From Cytophagia bacterium (GTDB taxonomy: Bacteria; Bacteroidota; Bacteroidia; UBA7662), in contig RFOZ01000064.1 of the NCBI GenBank assembly GCA_009926405.1, positions 1-5,914 on the forward strand: DNA of 5,914 nt. Reading direction: 5' to 3'. A program made the translations under genes and the position numbers. Position 1 is the first letter of the stretch; each line of letters begins with the position of its first letter. The notes under the pieces are model-generated. The model saw nothing but the letters and a program-made list of their open reading frames with translations. It searched no databases and was not told where the DNA came from. Below, piece after piece: positions 4,580 to 5,914 of the stretch.

Positions 4580-5239
4580 ATGAACTCCGTCACCGAAAGC
4601 CTCCAAAAGTTGCGTAAAGAATATTCCGAACGATTGCTTCGTCGGGAAGATTTGAATACCAATCCGTTGAAGCAATTTGAGACCTGGATGAACGAAGCGG
4701 TGAATGTCCAAATGCAAGAACCCAATGCAGCCTGTTTATCAACTTGTGGAGCGGATGGACAGCCCCGTGGACGCATGGTCCTCCTGAGGGGGGTCGATGA
4801 GATTGGCTTTATTTTTTTTAGTAATTACAACAGCGACAAAGGCCAACAAATGGATGAGAACCCGCGAGCGTCCCTGACGTTTTTTTGGGATGTCCTGGAA
4901 AGGCAGGTACGCATATCGGGAATGGTTCATCGGATAAGCCCAAGTGAATCAGACCAGTATTTCCAAAGTCGACCCCGAGGAAGTCGCATTGGTGCTTGGG
5001 CCAGCCCCCAAAGCCAGGTCGTCGCGTCGAGGACGGAACTCAACCGAATCATGGAGGTTACCATGAGTCGCTACGCAGCGGATCTGCCTATTCCTAGGCC
5101 GGCTCATTGGGGTGGGTTTCGATTGATACCCCAGGAAATTGAATTTTGGCAGGGTCGCCCAAACCGCCTTCACGATCGCCTCCGATACCGCCGTCCCAAC
5201 GAAAAGGAAACCTGGACCATCGAAAGGCTCGCACCTTAA
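4580..5239 (+). CDS. pdxH: Pyridoxamine/pyridoxine 5'-phosphate oxidase
   Basis: PdxH is an FMN-dependent cytoplasmic homodimer that oxidises pyridoxamine or pyridoxine 5'-phosphate to pyridoxal 5'-phosphate with O2, the last step of PLP synthesis and salvage. The 219 residues match the family in length and layout: the flavodoxin-like split-barrel core holds RMVLLR (65-70), FFSNYNSDKG (79-88), RASLTFFW (96-103) and ERQVRISG (107-114). Then come YFQSRPRGSRIGAWAS (127-142) with substrate-contacting Y127, R131 and S135, then QS (144-145) and WGGFRL (177-182). The C-terminal signature FWQGRPNRLHDR (189-200) and the end ERLAP complete it. Compared with E. coli, Lys72 of RIVLLK is Arg70 here and Arg88 is Asp86; both contact ligand in E. 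coli. The other ligand residues are kept, so the enzyme is probably active. The start is ATG at 4580, without a Shine-Dalgarno. It is divergent from yqgE and followed by a tandem repeat. Confidence 0.97.
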   Translation: MNSVTESLQKLRKEYSERLLRREDLNTNPLKQFETWMNEAVNVQMQEPNAACLSTCGADGQPRGRMVLLRGVDEIGFIFFSNYNSDKGQQMDENPRASLTFFWDVLERQVRISGMVHRISPSESDQYFQSRPRGSRIGAWASPQSQVVASRTELNRIMEVTMSRYAADLPIPRPAHWGGFRLIPQEIEFWQGRPNRLHDRLRYRRPNEKETWTIERLAP

Positions 5240-5255
5240 TATCGTATCAATCGAC

Positions 5256-5316
5256 CACCTTCAAATTTGGGTTCACCTTCCAAAATTGGGTTCACCTTCC
5301 GAATTTGGGTTCACCT
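5256..5316. repeat. Three tandem 18-19 bp repeats in the pdxH 3' gap
   Basis: The units are CACCTTCAAATTTGGGTT (5256-5273), CACCTTCCAAAATTGGGTT (5274-5292) and CACCTTCCGAATTTGGGTT (5293-5311), followed by a partial CACCT (5312-5316). Units two and three differ at two positions, and the first lacks one C. Because the unit length is 19, the reading frame shifts with each copy, so the array is not a coding repeat. Each unit centres on a palindrome-like CAAATTTG. It starts 17 bases after the pdxH stop and ends 26 bases before the stop of the convergent gene. There are no spacers of CRISPR type. Its function is unknown. Confidence 0.85.
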
Positions 5317-5341
5317 CACAAAGAGGTCCCGTCCAGGCCCG

Positions 5342-5914
5342 CTAGTGCCAACGAATTTCATCCACAAAGAGAAAACTCTCGCCACCGGACCCTGGGTGCC
5401 AAGAAGGCAAGGGACCAAATTGTTCAGCTACGATTTTGAGGTGGGTTAATCGAATGGGCTTCTTGATGGCGATTCCCAATTCTTCCCTTAAAACGGTCCA
5501 ATCATCCACACCAACGCGTGGTTGTACGCTGCCCAAGAGTTGCCATTCCTGGTTTTGCCCTGTTCGACCCCAAAGGCCGACTTTGGCAGGAAATACAATC
5601 CAAGACCGAACATCCTGAAGAAAGCCCACCTGCACGGACTTCACCAACGCTGGCTCTGGCAGTTCCAAAACAACCTCAAAGGGCCTTCCCTGCACCCCAT
5701 GCCAGGCTCCCTTGCGCCAATCCTTCTCCCCCTCCACCCCATCGACCAAGGCTAGGTTCCCACCGGCCGTGTATTGAGGATTCGGGGCATGCGTAACCTT
5801 TACCTGGAGGCGGGGGTCCACACGGCGAAAAACGGCTGTGGACACAAATCCTGGACGACCCGACTCATCGATAACAACAGCCGAAACGGTATCTGAACGG
5901 TGCAGAACCAAGGG
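5342..5914 (-). CDS. C-terminal part of a glycoside hydrolase, probably GH20 beta-N-acetylhexosaminidase (partial)
   Basis: The frame is open to the right edge, so the N-terminus and catalytic domain lie outside; 190 residues and the TAG stop are present. Residues about 1-33 (SAVVIDESGRPGFVSTAVF) look like the end of the small beta-sandwich (Fn3-like or chitobiase C-terminal) domain that follows the barrel in Bacteroidota GH20 enzymes. Residues about 40-190 form a discoidin (F5/8 type C-like) jelly-roll module: QYTAGGNLALVDGVEG (47-62), WRKGAWHGVQG (66-76), VVLELPEPALVKSVQVGFLQ (81-100), SWIVFPAKV (104-112) and the end GESFLFVDEIRW (178-189). The Y-A-G-G-LVDG, W-G-QG, SWI-FP-KV and LF-DEI pattern is that seen at the C-terminus of Bacteroidota GH20 hexosaminidases, which release terminal GlcNAc or GalNAc from glycans. 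Without the catalytic domain, another glycosidase with the same tail cannot be excluded. It is convergent with pdxH across a repeat-bearing gap. Confidence 0.75.
   Translation of the reverse strand, partial: PLVLHRSDTVSAVVIDESGRPGFVSTAVFRRVDPRLQVKVTHAPNPQYTAGGNLALVDGVEGEKDWRKGAWHGVQGRPFEVVLELPEPALVKSVQVGFLQDVRSWIVFPAKVGLWGRTGQNQEWQLLGSVQPRVGVDDWTVLREELGIAIKKPIRLTHLKIVAEQFGPLPSWHPGSGGESFLFVDEIRWH

Noticed and set aside
5256..5316. Possible CRISPR array
   Set aside because: Units are directly adjacent with no unique spacers of 25-40 bases, there are only three copies, and no cas gene is present.
5313..5327. ACCTC/GAGGT hairpin as a terminator for pdxH or the glycoside hydrolase
   Set aside because: The stem is only 5 bp and no T run follows on either strand, so it is too weak to call.
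5139..5449. Overlapping + strand frames running through the tandem repeat
   Set aside because: The 19-bp period shifts frame at each copy, and the frames overlap pdxH or the glycoside hydrolase; the array is non-coding.

Overview
The window looks like a chromosomal segment from a member of the Bacteroidota of roughly balanced base composition. The evidence is a short primary sigma factor of the Bacteroidota type (starting MRQLKITK, without the long region 1.1 of proteobacterial RpoD), a DUF2452 protein, a lipoprotein-type ApbE, and near-absence of Shine-Dalgarno sequences. Copies of the Bacteroidota -7 promoter element TAnnTTTG also sit in front of several genes. Genus or family cannot be assigned from the sequence alone.

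Layout, left to right: (1) the last 26 codons of an unidentified + strand gene, then a 7-bp stem-loop and a strong bidirectional terminator; (2) a minus-strand DUF2452 gene; (3) a divergent + strand rpoD with a promoter and a GC-rich hairpin at the predicted mRNA 5' end; (4) mazG on the minus strand, convergent with rpoD and 15 bp from it; (5) a small + strand gene for a one-helix membrane protein with a Cys-rich tail, divergent from mazG and overlapping the end of apbE tail to tail; (6) a minus-strand pair yqgE-apbE in which the stop of yqgE directly abuts the start of apbE; (7) pdxH on the + strand, divergent from yqgE, with predicted promoters that overlap; (8) a 102-bp convergent gap carrying three tandem 18-19 bp repeats; (9) the C-terminal part of a secreted-type glycoside hydrolase, probably GH20 beta-N-acetylhexosaminidase, cut by the right edge.

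Functionally this is mostly housekeeping: transcription (RpoD), nucleotide-pool sanitation (MazG), flavin and B6 cofactor chemistry (ApbE, PdxH) and a conserved protein of unclear role (YqgE). The most interesting part is the pairing of ApbE, which covalently attaches FMN to membrane redox subunits such as NqrB/NqrC and RnfG, with a small Cys-rich membrane protein resembling in layout the Na+-NQR maturation factor NqrM. I see no CRISPR array, transposon, tRNA, rRNA or phage gene. No clearly new multi-gene system is visible. The remaining points of interest are the tandem repeat, the compact promoter architecture, uncertain start codons and some residue substitutions.
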